Source: Maricaulis sp963975345 (GTDB taxonomy: Bacteria; Pseudomonadota; Alphaproteobacteria; Caulobacterales; Maricaulaceae). From it: DNA of 64,000 bases. Both the position numbers and the translations under genes were made by a program. Under the pieces are notes generated by a model. That model was not told where the DNA came from, searched no databases, and saw only the letters and a program-made list of their open reading frames with translations. This document shows, piece after piece, positions 35,391 to 46,615 of this stretch (the first letter of the stretch is position 1; each line of letters opens with the position of its first letter). Where the stretch lies: the NCBI RefSeq assembly GCF_963975345.1, contig NZ_CAXBGE010000006.1, positions 173,848 through 237,847 of the forward strand, read 5' to 3'.

Positions 35391-36566
35391 TCAGGCGTTG
35401 GGCCGGCCGTCATCTGTGGTGACTTCATTCCAGAATTGTTTGACCTTGGTGAAGAAGCCGTCGCTGTCGGGATTGCAGCCTTCGCCGGAGAGCGAGCAGA
35501 ACTCCTTGAGGAGTTCCTTCTGGCGTTCGCACAGATTGCGCGGGGTCTCGACGAAGAGCTCGATCACCATATCGCCGCGTGGACCACCACGAAGACGCGG
35601 CATGCCCTTGCCGCGCAAGCGCATGCGGCGACCGGTCTGGGCGCCGGCGGGGATCTTAAGCTCGGCCTTGCCGCCATCAATCGTCGGAACTTCGATCGTC
35701 GCTCCCAGCGCTGCAGAGACCATTGAGGCGGGCGTGCGGCAATAGAGATTGGGTCCGTCACGCTCGAATAATTGGTGCGGCTTGGCGGAGAGGAAGAGGT
35801 AGAGATCGCCACGTGGACCGCCGCGCGCGCCGGCTTCACCTTCGCCGGCAAGGCGGATGCGGGTGCCGTCTTCGACGCCGGCCGGGATGTTGACGGTCAG
35901 GGTGCGGTTCTTGCGCACGCGCCCGACGCCATCACAGTCCTGGCAGGGTGTCTTGACGTATTGGCCGCGCCCGCCGCACTGCGGACAGGTCTGTTCCATC
36001 GTGAACAGACCCTGGGAGCGGCGAATGCGGCCGGCGCCATGACAGGTCGGGCAGGATTCCAGATCGGTTCCGGGCTCATTGCCATGGCCGTCGCAACGCT
36101 CGCAATTCATCGCCGTCGGGACGGTGATGGTGGTTTCCTTGCCGTTGAAGGCATCCTCCAGCGACACTTCCATGTCGAACCGCAAATCATTGCCGCGTGC
36201 CGGGCCGGTCTGGCCGCCGCCGCGCCGTCCGCCGCCACGCCCGAAGGCATCGCCGAACACCTGCTCGAAAATATCGGCAAATTCCGCAGCCCCGCCGGCC
36301 CCGAACGGGCCTTGCCCGCCAAAACCGCCATTGCCGCCCTGTTCGAAGGCGGCGTGGCCCATGCGGTCATAGGCCGCGCGCTTGTCGGCATCGGACAGGA
36401 TGGCATAAGCCTCGCCAACTTCCTTGAACTTGGCCTCAGCGGCGTCATCGCCCGGATTGCGGTCCGGGTGAAACTCCATCGCCAGCTTGCGATAAGCGAC
36501 CTTCAGGGCCTTCTCATCGGCGGTCTTGGCGACACCAAGGATTTCGTAGAAGTCACGCTTGCTCAT
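35391..36566 (-). CDS. dnaJ: Chaperone protein DnaJ
   Basis: The Hsp40 co-chaperone that loads substrates on DnaK. The 391-aa protein has a J domain with HPDRN, a Gly/Phe-rich linker (GFGGQGPFGAGG), and four zinc-finger repeats (CERCDGHG, CPTCHGAG, CPQCGGRG, CQDCDGVG). It starts at the ATG 36566, which overlaps the stop of the FkbM methyltransferase gene by one base (TAATG). The transcription order is dnaK, the methyltransferase gene and then dnaJ. Confidence 0.97.
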   Translation of the reverse strand: MSKRDFYEILGVAKTADEKALKVAYRKLAMEFHPDRNPGDDAAEAKFKEVGEAYAILSDADKRAAYDRMGHAAFEQGGNGGFGGQGPFGAGGAAEFADIFEQVFGDAFGRGGGRRGGGQTGPARGNDLRFDMEVSLEDAFNGKETTITVPTAMNCERCDGHGNEPGTDLESCPTCHGAGRIRRSQGLFTMEQTCPQCGGRGQYVKTPCQDCDGVGRVRKNRTLTVNIPAGVEDGTRIRLAGEGEAGARGGPRGDLYLFLSAKPHQLFERDGPNLYCRTPASMVSAALGATIEVPTIDGGKAELKIPAGAQTGRRMRLRGKGMPRLRGGPRGDMVIELFVETPRNLCERQKELLKEFCSLSGEGCNPDSDGFFTKVKQFWNEVTTDDGRPNA

Positions 36567-37432
36567 TACAACTCTTCCGATTTCAGCACCAGCACAGCGT
36601 TTTGACGCATCTGCCTTGCCAATTCATAACCATTTCGCAGGCACAGGCCGGCAGCCCCCACTGTGATCCCGGCTTCATGCCGGGTCTCCAGCAGGATCAT
36701 ACGGGGCCATATGGTTCGGGGCGCATCCCCGAAAAAGGCCTCAAGGACAATTTCCTCAAAGCCTTCAATATCCATCTTCATGATGTCGACATGATCGACA
36801 CCGGCTTCATGCAGCGCCGCCCGTAGCGGACGCAGGCGAACAGTGCTGCCCATCCCGCCGCTCTCGATATGCACTTCACCGCGATTATTGTCGGACTGGA
36901 CCAGCACCGCCTCGCCTTCTTCCGCGCCAAGCGCATAGGGCAGGACCGTGACATTGCCCGCGCTCGACGCGGCGAGATTGAATTCCAGCCGGCGGCGGTT
37001 TTCGACATCCGGTTCGATCGCGATCGCCTTGATCGGGCGCCCAAGCGCGGCGGCATCGGCGACGGCAGACAGGGTGTAGAAGCCGGCATTGGCGCCAGCA
37101 TCGACGAAAACAAAACCTTCATTGGCCGACTTGGCGGCAATCATTTCGCGAATGGCGGCGCGTTCGGCGCTGTCCCAGGTTTTCGAGCCGGCAAAGACGC
37201 GTTTCTCGCAACGATTATCGCGCATGTGCAGGCGGGCAAACTGGCCGGGGAAGACCTCGACATCGGCGATATCGCGTCCGCCCGACATCAGCATGCGGCG
37301 CACCACGGATTCGGCGCCGCGCCGCAGCCCGTCGGTGGGCAGGCTCATGGCAAGCCGCCGCAACCATTCCTCACGGGAGTTCAGTGCAAAGGCACCAAAG
37401 GGCGCCGTCATCGGGTCGGGATTCGACATCAT
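36566..37432 (-). CDS. FkbM-family methyltransferase inside the dnaK-dnaJ operon
   Basis: A 288-aa SAM-dependent methyltransferase with FVFVDAGANAGFYTLS as the SAM-binding loop near residue 115, then IKAIAIEPDVENRRRLEFNL and VDIMKMDIEGFEEIVLEAF, the typical FkbM core. Two adjacent ATG codons (37432 and 37429) follow GGAAAG. FkbM enzymes usually O-methylate sugars or polyketides. Here the gene lies 64 bases after dnaK and overlaps dnaJ by one base, so it is probably made under heat-shock control with them. Its substrate is unknown. Confidence 0.88.
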   Translation of the reverse strand: MMSNPDPMTAPFGAFALNSREEWLRRLAMSLPTDGLRRGAESVVRRMLMSGGRDIADVEVFPGQFARLHMRDNRCEKRVFAGSKTWDSAERAAIREMIAAKSANEGFVFVDAGANAGFYTLSAVADAAALGRPIKAIAIEPDVENRRRLEFNLAASSAGNVTVLPYALGAEEGEAVLVQSDNNRGEVHIESGGMGSTVRLRPLRAALHEAGVDHVDIMKMDIEGFEEIVLEAFFGDAPRTIWPRMILLETRHEAGITVGAAGLCLRNGYELARQMRQNAVLVLKSEEL

Positions 37433-37496
37433 CACGCTTTCCAGCTCAGGCCGGGACGGTGCTGCTCGCGCAAAACCGTCCCGGGACTGATGGAGT

Positions 37497-39401
<1,905 letters not shown>

Positions 39402-39768
39402 AGATATATTCTCCGTTTTTCTCACAGCGGGACCGCCACGCGGATACAGACCTTGAAATCAAGCGTCCATTACCCGGGTTGACTGCCCCCTTCGGGATCG
39501 TCGTTGATTGTCCAGCGGAGCCGCCGCCGGACGTGGTTCGTGTTCAGCGGTAATAGCCCCGCTCTTGGTAGGCGATTTAGGGAGCGACGGCGCGGAGCGC
39601 AAGTGCGCGTGCAGGATCAGTGCAGGGTTTTTGCGATTCCCGCCCGTCCTGCCCGTGCGCTGACGTATCCGACGGTGAGGCGTTGCCCGCTTGAGGAAAT
39701 GCGCTGATCGCACCAGCCGCGCGCTTTCCGGGTGGCCGCGCTGCGTGGACTGCGGCATTTTCTGGCCC
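39402..39768. other. Gap between divergent dnaK and alkB
   Basis: This 367-bp gap holds the dnaK leader and promoter. CTTGA-AA-TCAAG, an interrupted palindrome, lies at 39452-39463, about 50 bases before the dnaK start. A CTTG core is part of alphaproteobacterial sigma-32 promoters, but I could not place a matching -10. No CIRCE element and no gene are seen. Confidence 0.4.
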
Positions 39769-40422
39769 ATGACCGCGCCCTTTATCCTTCCCGACGGCTT
39801 TCGCTATCTGCCAGGCCATTTTGACCGCTCGGCCCAGTCGGCGCTGATCGAGGCGGTGATCGCGGCGCAGGCGTGTGCGCCCTTCTGGCGGCCTTCCATG
39901 CCACGCACCGGGCAGCCGCTCTCGGTGATGATGACGAATTTCGGCCCGCTCGGCTGGGTGACGGACAAGGCGAAGGGCTATCGCTATGAGCCGCGTCACC
40001 CAGAGACCGGCCAGCCCTGGCCGCAAATACCCGCAGCCCTGTTGCAGCTCTGGCGGGATTTCGCGGCCTATCCGGCGCCACCGGAGGCCTGTCTGGTGAA
40101 TTGGTATGCATCGGACAGCCGGATGGGGCTGCATGTCGATTGGGACGAAGAGGCGACCGATGCCGCGGTGATCTCGGTCTCGCTGGGGGACAAGGCGCGA
40201 TTTCGTATTGGTGGCCCGCAGCGCGGTGGCAAGACTGGTTCGCTGATCGTGTCATCGGGTGATGTCGTCGTGCTCGGCGGCGAAGCCCGGCGCTGTTATC
40301 ACGGGGTCGACCGGATATATCCGGGCACGTCAACGCTTCTGCCTGAGGCCGCGTTCACCGGCGGCGGGCGGATTAATTTGACCCTGCGGCGAGTGACCCT
40401 GCTTGAGCTGGGACAAGGTTGA
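39769..40422 (+). CDS. alkB: Alpha-ketoglutarate-dependent dioxygenase AlkB
   Basis: Repairs 1-methyladenine and 3-methylcytosine by oxidative demethylation. The 217-aa protein starts at the ATG 39769 (MTAPFILPDGFRYL). The iron ligands are in MGLHVDWDE (H-x-D) and CYHGVDRI, and the 2-oxoglutarate-binding arginines are in INLTLRRV. VNWYASDSRMGLH and DVVVLGGEARRCYHG are family-typical. It is transcribed alone, divergently from dnaK. Confidence 0.93.
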   Translation: MTAPFILPDGFRYLPGHFDRSAQSALIEAVIAAQACAPFWRPSMPRTGQPLSVMMTNFGPLGWVTDKAKGYRYEPRHPETGQPWPQIPAALLQLWRDFAAYPAPPEACLVNWYASDSRMGLHVDWDEEATDAAVISVSLGDKARFRIGGPQRGGKTGSLIVSSGDVVVLGGEARRCYHGVDRIYPGTSTLLPEAAFTGGGRINLTLRRVTLLELGQG

Positions 40423-40590
40423 ATATTCGCCTGCGAAAAACCGGCCACCTTAATTTCGCCACGCCATTGGTCGCATGATGCAATCGGTTGACCTTGGCGA
40501 CTTGTTCGCCGGGCATCCAGGATTGAATTCATCATAGCGACCGGATGTGGTGCGGTTTCGCGCCCCGGTCGGACAGGGAGGCATGATATT

Positions 40591-40938
40591 ATGTTCAGGA
40601 AAATTCTCATTGTTGGTTTGGCGACACTCGGCTTGGCCGCATGCGGCGCGACCAGTCAGGGCGCCCTCGCCGGCGGGGCTATGGGCGCTGCGGCGGGTGC
40701 CATCATCGGCAATAATACCGGTTCGGGCGATGCTCGCACTGGCGCCATCATTGGTGGCGCGATCGGTGCTGCAGGCGGCGCCTATGCCGGTTGCCGCAGC
40801 GAAGGCACCTGCATGTGGGATCAAAACAACACCCACCAGTCGCGCCTCTATACCGACCAGCGTACCGGCGGCCAGTATTATCTCGACGACAGGGATGGCT
40901 GTTCCTACTGGCGCAATGGCGAACGTCGCGGCTGTTAA
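40591..40938 (+). CDS. Glycine-zipper lipoprotein
   Basis: A 115-aa exported lipoprotein with lipobox LGLAAC (Cys18). Residues 25-70 are two glycine-zipper stretches (GGAMGAAAGAIIGNN; GAIIGGAIGAAGGAYAG), which often form membrane hairpins or aggregates. The C-terminal 45 residues contain five aromatic and several Cys residues (CRSEGTCMW, DGCSYWRNGERRGC), so disulphides are possible. It is followed by a strong terminator. The exact role is unknown; similar proteins sit in the outer membrane or periplasm. Confidence 0.87.
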   Translation: MFRKILIVGLATLGLAACGATSQGALAGGAMGAAAGAIIGNNTGSGDARTGAIIGGAIGAAGGAYAGCRSEGTCMWDQNNTHQSRLYTDQRTGGQYYLDDRDGCSYWRNGERRGC

Positions 40939-40957
40939 GCCCGACTGACCGATAAGG

Positions 40958-40994
40958 GCCCGCCTCGCCGATGACCGGCGGGGCGGGCTTTTTT
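40958..40994 (+). terminator. Strong rho-independent terminator
   Basis: A 13-bp stem (GCCCGCCTCGCCG with CGGCGGGGCGGGC, one G-U pair) encloses a 5-base loop and is followed by TTTTTT. It ends the glycine-zipper gene transcript. Confidence 0.94.
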
Positions 40995-41004
40995 CTGCCC
41001 GGAG

Positions 41005-42528
41005 CTAGCTCTGGCTCGGCAATTCCGGCGGCTCGGCCTCGCTGGGCGGCATATAATTGATCGCCGTCATCGGGATCGAGCGGCCATTGGCCTGTACCAG
41101 CCTGACATGTTTGCGCCGCAGCAGGCGCGGCTCGGCGACGCCGCAGGAGTGCGCAATGATCTCGACGTGCTCGCGCACCGTATTGGCGTAGTGCGCCACG
41201 CGCTCGGACTTTTCCCCCACCACGAGGCCGCGCTGCAGGCGCGGGTCATGGGTGGTGACACCGGTCGGGCAGGTATTCTTGTGGCATTTCATCGCCTGGA
41301 TACAGCCAAGCGAGAACATGAAGCCACGGCCGCACTGGATGAAATCCGCGCCCGACGCCAACGCCCAGGCGACCGCTCCCGGGGTCAAGAGCTTGCCCGA
41401 TGCGATGATATGCATCCGGCCGCGCAGGCCATGTGCGCCGAGGATCGTCACGGCGATGGGCAGGCTTTCGCGGATTGGCAGGCCGACATTGTCCATCAGC
41501 GCCATCGGCGCGGCTCCAGTGCCGCCATCGCCGCTATCAATGGTGAAGAAATCGGGCGCGCTGTCGACGCCGCGCTCCTTGATCTCCAGGCATAATTCCT
41601 CCAGCCAGCCATAGGCACCGATACAGGCCTTGAAGCCGACCGGCTTGCCGGTGATCTGGCGCAGCCAGGCGATGGTATCGAGCAGTTCGACAGAATTGCT
41701 GATTTCGGGGTGGCGGTTGGGGGAAATTGACGCCTCGCCAGCGGGGATGCCGCGGATCGCCGCGATCTCCTCTGTCACTTTTTCCGCCGGCAATATCCCG
41801 CCCTTGCCCGGCTTGGCGCCCTGGCTGAGCTTGAGCTCGAACATCTTGACCTGCGGGATCGCGGCGACGGCACGCAGCTTCTCCTCCGAGAAGCCGCCCT
41901 TGGCGTCACGCACGCCATATTTGGCAGTGCCGATCTGAACGACGATGTCGCAGCCGCCCTCCAAATGCATGTCGGTTAGCCCGCCCTCGCCGGTATTCAT
42001 CCAGACCCCGGACTTGGCCGCCCCGCGCGACAAAGCCCGCACTGCCGGCTTCGACAGGGCGCCAAAACTCATGCCGGAAATATTGAAAAAGGACGGCGCG
42101 TCATAGGGTTGGCGCGCCGTTGGCCCGATGCGCAGCGCTTGGGTGGCCGCGGCGTGATCGTCGAGCGGCGGAAAGGCGCAATTGGAGAAAATAGGGGTTC
42201 CCACCGGCGTCAGCGGCTTGGTTGAACCAAACGGGACCGTGCCGCCTTCGCCGCGCGCCGAGCGGTAGACCCATTCGCGTTCGGCACGGTTGAACGGCAA
42301 TTCCTCGCGATCCATCGCGAAAAAATACTGGCGGAAGAACTCGCCCAGCGCCGTGAACAGGCTGCGAAACCGGCCGACCACGGGATAATTGCGGCGGATG
42401 GCATCAGTGGTCTGGGTGCGATCAATGATGAAGAGGATGAGCGCGATCAGGGCGACGACCCCCAGCGCCAGGATGAAAAGCTGGGTCAGTACGGACATGG
42501 CCTGCATGGCCCAGGGCGGCAAATTCAT
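41005..42528 (-). CDS. FMN-binding glutamate-synthase-domain protein
   Basis: A 507-aa protein with the central/FMN domain of glutamate synthase (GltB C-terminal type). One N-terminal membrane span (about 16-36, LFILALGVVALIALILFII) is followed by the barrel: FFNISGMSFGALSKPAVRALSRG, FELKLSQGAKPGKGGILP, and IDSGDGGTGAAPM. CIQAMKCHKNTC is the 3Fe-4S site. There is no glutaminase domain, so it is not a complete glutamate synthase. It resembles stand-alone, membrane-tethered relatives whose reaction is unproven. Its stop lies 11 bases from the terminator above. Confidence 0.9.
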   Translation of the reverse strand: MNLPPWAMQAMSVLTQLFILALGVVALIALILFIIDRTQTTDAIRRNYPVVGRFRSLFTALGEFFRQYFFAMDREELPFNRAEREWVYRSARGEGGTVPFGSTKPLTPVGTPIFSNCAFPPLDDHAAATQALRIGPTARQPYDAPSFFNISGMSFGALSKPAVRALSRGAAKSGVWMNTGEGGLTDMHLEGGCDIVVQIGTAKYGVRDAKGGFSEEKLRAVAAIPQVKMFELKLSQGAKPGKGGILPAEKVTEEIAAIRGIPAGEASISPNRHPEISNSVELLDTIAWLRQITGKPVGFKACIGAYGWLEELCLEIKERGVDSAPDFFTIDSGDGGTGAAPMALMDNVGLPIRESLPIAVTILGAHGLRGRMHIIASGKLLTPGAVAWALASGADFIQCGRGFMFSLGCIQAMKCHKNTCPTGVTTHDPRLQRGLVVGEKSERVAHYANTVREHVEIIAHSCGVAEPRLLRRKHVRLVQANGRSIPMTAINYMPPSEAEPPELPSQS

Positions 42529-42633
42529 CGCGTCACTCCATTGACTGGACAGGGGTCATGATGGCGCAGCGGTCTGCCGGAGGCGAGCGGCGAACGCTCT
42601 GCCTCCAGCCTTTGTGATCGGCTGTGATGCGCC

Positions 42634-43932
42634 TTATTCCGCGTTGGCTGCCTCCAGCTCCGCCGCAATCGCCTCCGCCCGGTCGATGCGCAGATCCGGC
42701 GTCTGGTCGGCAGCGCCCAGTTCCAGCTGGCCGGCTTTCCATTGCATCGCCATAAAGACGCGGGCACGGCCGGATGGGTGGTCGAACATGAACCATTCTT
42801 CCAGCGCCCCCGGCTCGATCTTGCGATAAGAGGCCAAGCGCAGGTCTACTGTGGCAGATCCGTCCGGTTCTCGTGCGGCGTTGAGGCCAAATAGATCGGC
42901 CGCGGCCTCATTGGTGCGGATGATGGTGTTGAAGATGGGCGTCGTCGCGAAGAAGAAGACCGACAGGCAGGCCAGCAGTAGTGGCAGACCGGCGATGTCG
43001 CCGATATCCGTGACGCCCCATTTCCTGCCCATCACACGATTGGCCCAGCCGAACAGCCCGTTTGTGATGGCGAAGCCGATCGCCAGCAGCAGGGCAAACA
43101 TCGCGAACATTTCCCAGATATGGTTGAGCACGTAATGGCCCATCTCGTGCGCCATTACCGCCATCACCTCATCGCGATCCGTATTCTCGATCAGTGTGTC
43201 GGACAGGGCGATCCGCGTCGTGCCGAACAGGCCGGAAACATTGGCGGTGATGCGGTTGGACTGGCGCGAGACGTCGAACACGAAGACATCGTCAGCCGGG
43301 ATGCCATTGGCGTGAGCGACCGAGAGGATATCGTCGCGCAGCTCGCCGGCCTCCATCGGCTGATAATCATTGAAAAGCGGGTCGATATAGACCGGCGAGA
43401 GGAAGAGCATAAAGCCCAGGAAGGCGACCGACAGGGCCGTGCCCCACAACCACCAGCTCGCCTTGGCGATGCGGATGACGGCGTAGAGAGTGGTGATAAA
43501 AATCGCGAACATCAGGGTCGAAACCCCGAGATTGATCGCCCACTCACCAAACCAGTCTGGCAGGGTCATGGTCGAGAGGTTGAAGGCGTGCTCGCGATAG
43601 AAGCCTTCATACAGCGTCATCGGAAAGGTCAGGATCGAGGTGATCAGCGAGTAGACCGCCGCAAAAATCAGTGTCGTCAGCCAGTTGAACTTCACCGCGG
43701 CGCGTAGCTTGTCGCGCAGGGTTTTTGCGAAACCGCTTTGCAACAGGAAGCCGGCGACCGCCAGACCGATCACGAAATTGGCCAGGATCAGCCAATACCC
43801 GCCTTCGAAATAGCTGTCAGAGCGGGCGCGCGCGGCGCCGTCGAGCGTGGCGAGATAGGCCTGGGTGGCCGTTTCCGGGTCGAAGCCCGGCGCCGCTTGC
43901 AAAGCCAGGCTGGCGAGATGGGTGATGATCAT
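42634..43932 (-). CDS. M48-family membrane metallopeptidase
   Basis: A 432-aa zinc endopeptidase of the Ste24/CAAX type. The start is the ATG 43932 (MIITHLASLALQAAPGF). The catalytic motif MAHEMGHYVLNH lies near residue 265; the third zinc ligand is in IRTNEAAADLFG (about 365). Five to six hydrophobic segments surround it. GNNRITANVSG-like SNRITANVSGLFGTTRI is typical. Such proteases remove damaged or misfolded membrane proteins, in line with the chaperone genes nearby. Confidence 0.93.
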   Translation of the reverse strand: MIITHLASLALQAAPGFDPETATQAYLATLDGAARARSDSYFEGGYWLILANFVIGLAVAGFLLQSGFAKTLRDKLRAAVKFNWLTTLIFAAVYSLITSILTFPMTLYEGFYREHAFNLSTMTLPDWFGEWAINLGVSTLMFAIFITTLYAVIRIAKASWWLWGTALSVAFLGFMLFLSPVYIDPLFNDYQPMEAGELRDDILSVAHANGIPADDVFVFDVSRQSNRITANVSGLFGTTRIALSDTLIENTDRDEVMAVMAHEMGHYVLNHIWEMFAMFALLLAIGFAITNGLFGWANRVMGRKWGVTDIGDIAGLPLLLACLSVFFFATTPIFNTIIRTNEAAADLFGLNAAREPDGSATVDLRLASYRKIEPGALEEWFMFDHPSGRARVFMAMQWKAGQLELGAADQTPDLRIDRAEAIAAELEAANAE

Positions 43933-44036
43933 CGTGCTGTCCCCCCAAGAACATACCGCAGTGTGGCGGCGCTTCGGGGGCAATTAGAACGACGTCATCA
44001 CCCAATAGGCAAGGGCGAAGGATAAAAACCTGCCGG

Positions 44037-44675
44037 TCAGGCCTTGAGGTCGACTTGCCCACCCGGCTCACCGCTAGGCGGTGTGTCGGACGTGGCTTGG
44101 CCTGCGGACACGGCGACCATCGCTGCGCGCAGAGTGCGGCCGCTGATCGTGAAACCCGTCTGCATCGCCGCAGCGATGGTTCCGGCCGGCTGGTCCGACG
44201 GGATTTGGGCGACGGCCTGGTGCAGGTGGGGATCGAAGACGTCGCCCGGCTGTGGATCGACTTTGCGGACGCCATGTCGCTCCATCTTGGCCAGCATGGA
44301 GCGTTCAGTCATCGCAACGCCATCGATCAGATTCTTCATCGGCTCGGAGGCATTGGCGATGGTGTCCTCGTCCACCGCAGCGACGGCGCGCGACAGACTG
44401 TCAGAGATGTCGAGCATGTCTTCGGCGAATTTGGAGACGGAATATTCGCGCGCATCGCGGACTTCCTTCTCGGCCCGCTTGCGGGTGTTGTCGGCCTCGG
44501 CGACGGAGCGCAGCAGCCGGTCGCGCGTCGCTTCCAGCTCGGCATTCAGCTTGAAAATGATATCGTCGCGGCCGGTGGGGATATCCTCGGCGGCGTCATT
44601 TTCCTGGGTCGCGTCGTCGGTCATGATGTCCTCATTCTCAATATCGAGAGGCGTGCCGTCGGTCGTGTCAGTCAT
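44037..44675 (-). CDS. grpE: Nucleotide exchange factor GrpE
   Basis: Releases ADP from DnaK. The 212-aa protein has an acidic N-terminus, a long coiled coil (LNAELEATRDRLLRSVAEADNTRKRAEKEV, partly quoted: RLLRSVAEADNTRKR), and the beta domain VFDPHLHQAVAQIPS with the end GFTISGRTLRAAMVAV. It follows hrcA by 12 bases on the same strand, the usual hrcA-grpE pair. Confidence 0.96.
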   Translation of the reverse strand: MTDTTDGTPLDIENEDIMTDDATQENDAAEDIPTGRDDIIFKLNAELEATRDRLLRSVAEADNTRKRAEKEVRDAREYSVSKFAEDMLDISDSLSRAVAAVDEDTIANASEPMKNLIDGVAMTERSMLAKMERHGVRKVDPQPGDVFDPHLHQAVAQIPSDQPAGTIAAAMQTGFTISGRTLRAAMVAVSAGQATSDTPPSGEPGGQVDLKA

Positions 44676-44687
44676 GCTTCTTCACTC

Positions 44688-45764
44688 TCAAGGTCTGGCG
44701 CCGTCCAAAATCTTGCCGACGACGCGGGCTGTATAATCGACCAGGGGGATAACACGCGCATAGTTCAAACGGGTGGGGCCAATTACACCCAGCGCGCCGA
44801 CAATCTCCTGGTCCCTGTTCATATAGGGAGCCACGATCACACTTGAACCCGACAGGCTGAAAAGCGGGTTCTCGGCGCCGATGAACAGGCGCACGCCCTG
44901 GCCGTCCCGGGTCCTGTCCAGCAAGGCGATCAGCTCCTGTTTGCGCTCGAGATCGTCGAACAGCATCCGGATGCGTTCAAGATCGTCGGCGGCTTCGAGA
45001 TTCTCCAGCAGACGACCCTGACCGCGTACAATTAAGGAGCGATGCTCGCCGCCGCCGCCCCAATCGGCCAAGCCCTGCTTGACCAGACCCTGGGCTGCTG
45101 CGTCGAGCTGGGAGCGGTTTTCCGCGATTTCGGTTTCGATATCGAGCCGCGCCTGTTCCAAGCTGCGTCCGGTCAGGCGTGAGGAGAGGAAATTGCCGGC
45201 CTCCACCAGCGTCGCCGGTGGCAGGCCGTCGGGTGCCGTCATCAGCCGGTTCTCGATCGAGCCGTCGGAAAAGACGAGTACGGCAAGAACTTCATGGCGC
45301 GAGATTGGCACGAATTCGACATGGCGCAGTGGTGCATCGCGCTTGGGCGTCACGACCAAACCGGCGCCGCCGGCCAGCCCGCCGAGCACGGCGGACACTT
45401 CATTGAGCAGATCGGGCACGGTGCGGCCCGTCGTGGCGACGCGGCCTTCAATTGCGCTGCGTTCGGAGGCGTTGAGCTCGCCAACTTGCAGCAGTCCGTC
45501 GACGAAGAGACGCAGCCCGGCATGGGTCGGCATCCGGCCGGCGCTGGAATGGGGTGCCGACAACAGGCCCATCTGCGCGAGATCAGCCATCGTATTGCGG
45601 ATCGAAGCCGGCGACAGGGCCAGCTTGCCGGCTTGGGCCAAGGTGCGTGAGCCGACCGGGCCGCCCGATTGCAGATAGCTCTCGACGATCTCGCGAAAAA
45701 TATCGCGCATGCGCTCGTCGAGGGCGGCGAGCCCGGTCTTGGGTGTGGTGTCGGCCATCCCCAT
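44688..45764 (-). CDS. hrcA: Heat-inducible transcription repressor HrcA
   Basis: A repressor that binds CIRCE elements at heat-shock operons. The start is the ATG 45764 or 45758; the TTG at 45767 is less likely. The 358-aa protein has a winged helix (SPASIRNTMADLAQMGLLSAPHSSAGRMPT, partly quoted: SIRNTMADLAQMGLL) and the C-terminal GAF-like region with GVIGPTRLNYARVIPLVDYTA. No CIRCE repeat was seen in this window, so its targets (for example groESL) lie elsewhere. It is divergent from rph. Confidence 0.96.
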   Translation of the reverse strand: MGMADTTPKTGLAALDERMRDIFREIVESYLQSGGPVGSRTLAQAGKLALSPASIRNTMADLAQMGLLSAPHSSAGRMPTHAGLRLFVDGLLQVGELNASERSAIEGRVATTGRTVPDLLNEVSAVLGGLAGGAGLVVTPKRDAPLRHVEFVPISRHEVLAVLVFSDGSIENRLMTAPDGLPPATLVEAGNFLSSRLTGRSLEQARLDIETEIAENRSQLDAAAQGLVKQGLADWGGGGEHRSLIVRGQGRLLENLEAADDLERIRMLFDDLERKQELIALLDRTRDGQGVRLFIGAENPLFSLSGSSVIVAPYMNRDQEIVGALGVIGPTRLNYARVIPLVDYTARVVGKILDGARP

Positions 45765-45898
45765 CAATTAGGCCTGACCGCGCCAAGGTTCAATTGCCCT
45801 GTTCCGCGCAGCCTTGCCGGCGCTCAAGACGGTGTGCGTGCTTGATGCGCGGCGGGATGACCGCTAGAGCGGCAGTCGAACACGCTTTGGAGAGCCCT

Positions 45899-46615
45899 AT
45901 GAGACCTTTTGGACGCGCGCCCGATGCCATGCGGGACATCACTCTTGAGCCGGGCGTCTCGCTCTATGCCGAGGGCTCCTGCCTGGCCCGCTTTGGCGGC
46001 ACGCACGTGCTGTGCACCGCCAGCGTCGAAGACAACCTGCCGCCTTGGTTGCGCGGTGGCGGCAAGGGCTGGGTGACGGCGGAATACGGCATGCTGCCCC
46101 GCGCGACCCACACGCGCTCGCGCCGTGAAGCCGCGGCTGGCAAGCAATCGGGCCGTACCCAGGAAATCCAGCGCCTGATCGGCCGTTCCCTGCGGGCCGT
46201 GGTCGACCTCAAAGCACTCGGCGAACGCCAGATCACCATTGATTGCGACGTGCTGCAGGCCGATGGCGGCACCCGCACCGCCGCGATCACCGGCGCTTGG
46301 GTCGCGCTGAAGCAGGCCACCGCCTATCTGATGGAAGAGGGCCTGCTCAAGGCCGATCCGGTGCACGGCCAATTGGCGGCGATTTCCTGCGGCGTCATCG
46401 ATGGCGAATCCCGCCTCGACCTCGAATACGAAGAGGATCGCCGCGCCGAAGCCGATGCGAATTTTGTCCTGACACCCAATGGCGGGATCGTCGAAATCCA
46501 GGCGACGGCAGAAGATCGTCCGATTCCGGAAACGGCGTTCGAGGAATTGTTTGCGCTCGCCCGGGCCGGTGTGGCCGATCTGGGAACGCTGCAATTGGCA
46601 GCGCTCAAGCGCTAA
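45899..46615 (+). CDS. rph: Ribonuclease PH
   Basis: A phosphorolytic 3'-5' exonuclease that trims tRNA ends. The start is the ATG 45899 (MRPFGRAPDAMRDITLEPG, 238 aa). RSRREAAAGKQSGRTQEIQRLIGRSLRAVVDL (partly quoted: SGRTQEIQRLIGRSLR) and ITIDCDVLQADGGTRTAAITGA (partly: DCDVLQADGGTRTAAI) are catalytic blocks. The divergent hrcA/rph pair is conserved in alphaproteobacteria. The stop overlaps that of the esterase gene on the opposite strand. Confidence 0.97.
   Translation: MRPFGRAPDAMRDITLEPGVSLYAEGSCLARFGGTHVLCTASVEDNLPPWLRGGGKGWVTAEYGMLPRATHTRSRREAAAGKQSGRTQEIQRLIGRSLRAVVDLKALGERQITIDCDVLQADGGTRTAAITGAWVALKQATAYLMEEGLLKADPVHGQLAAISCGVIDGESRLDLEYEEDRRAEADANFVLTPNGGIVEIQATAEDRPIPETAFEELFALARAGVADLGTLQLAALKR

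Noticed and set aside
39402..39768. CIRCE element or sigma-32 promoter for dnaK
   Set aside because: No TTAGCACTC-N9-GAGTGCTAA repeat, and no -10 at the right distance from the CTTG core.
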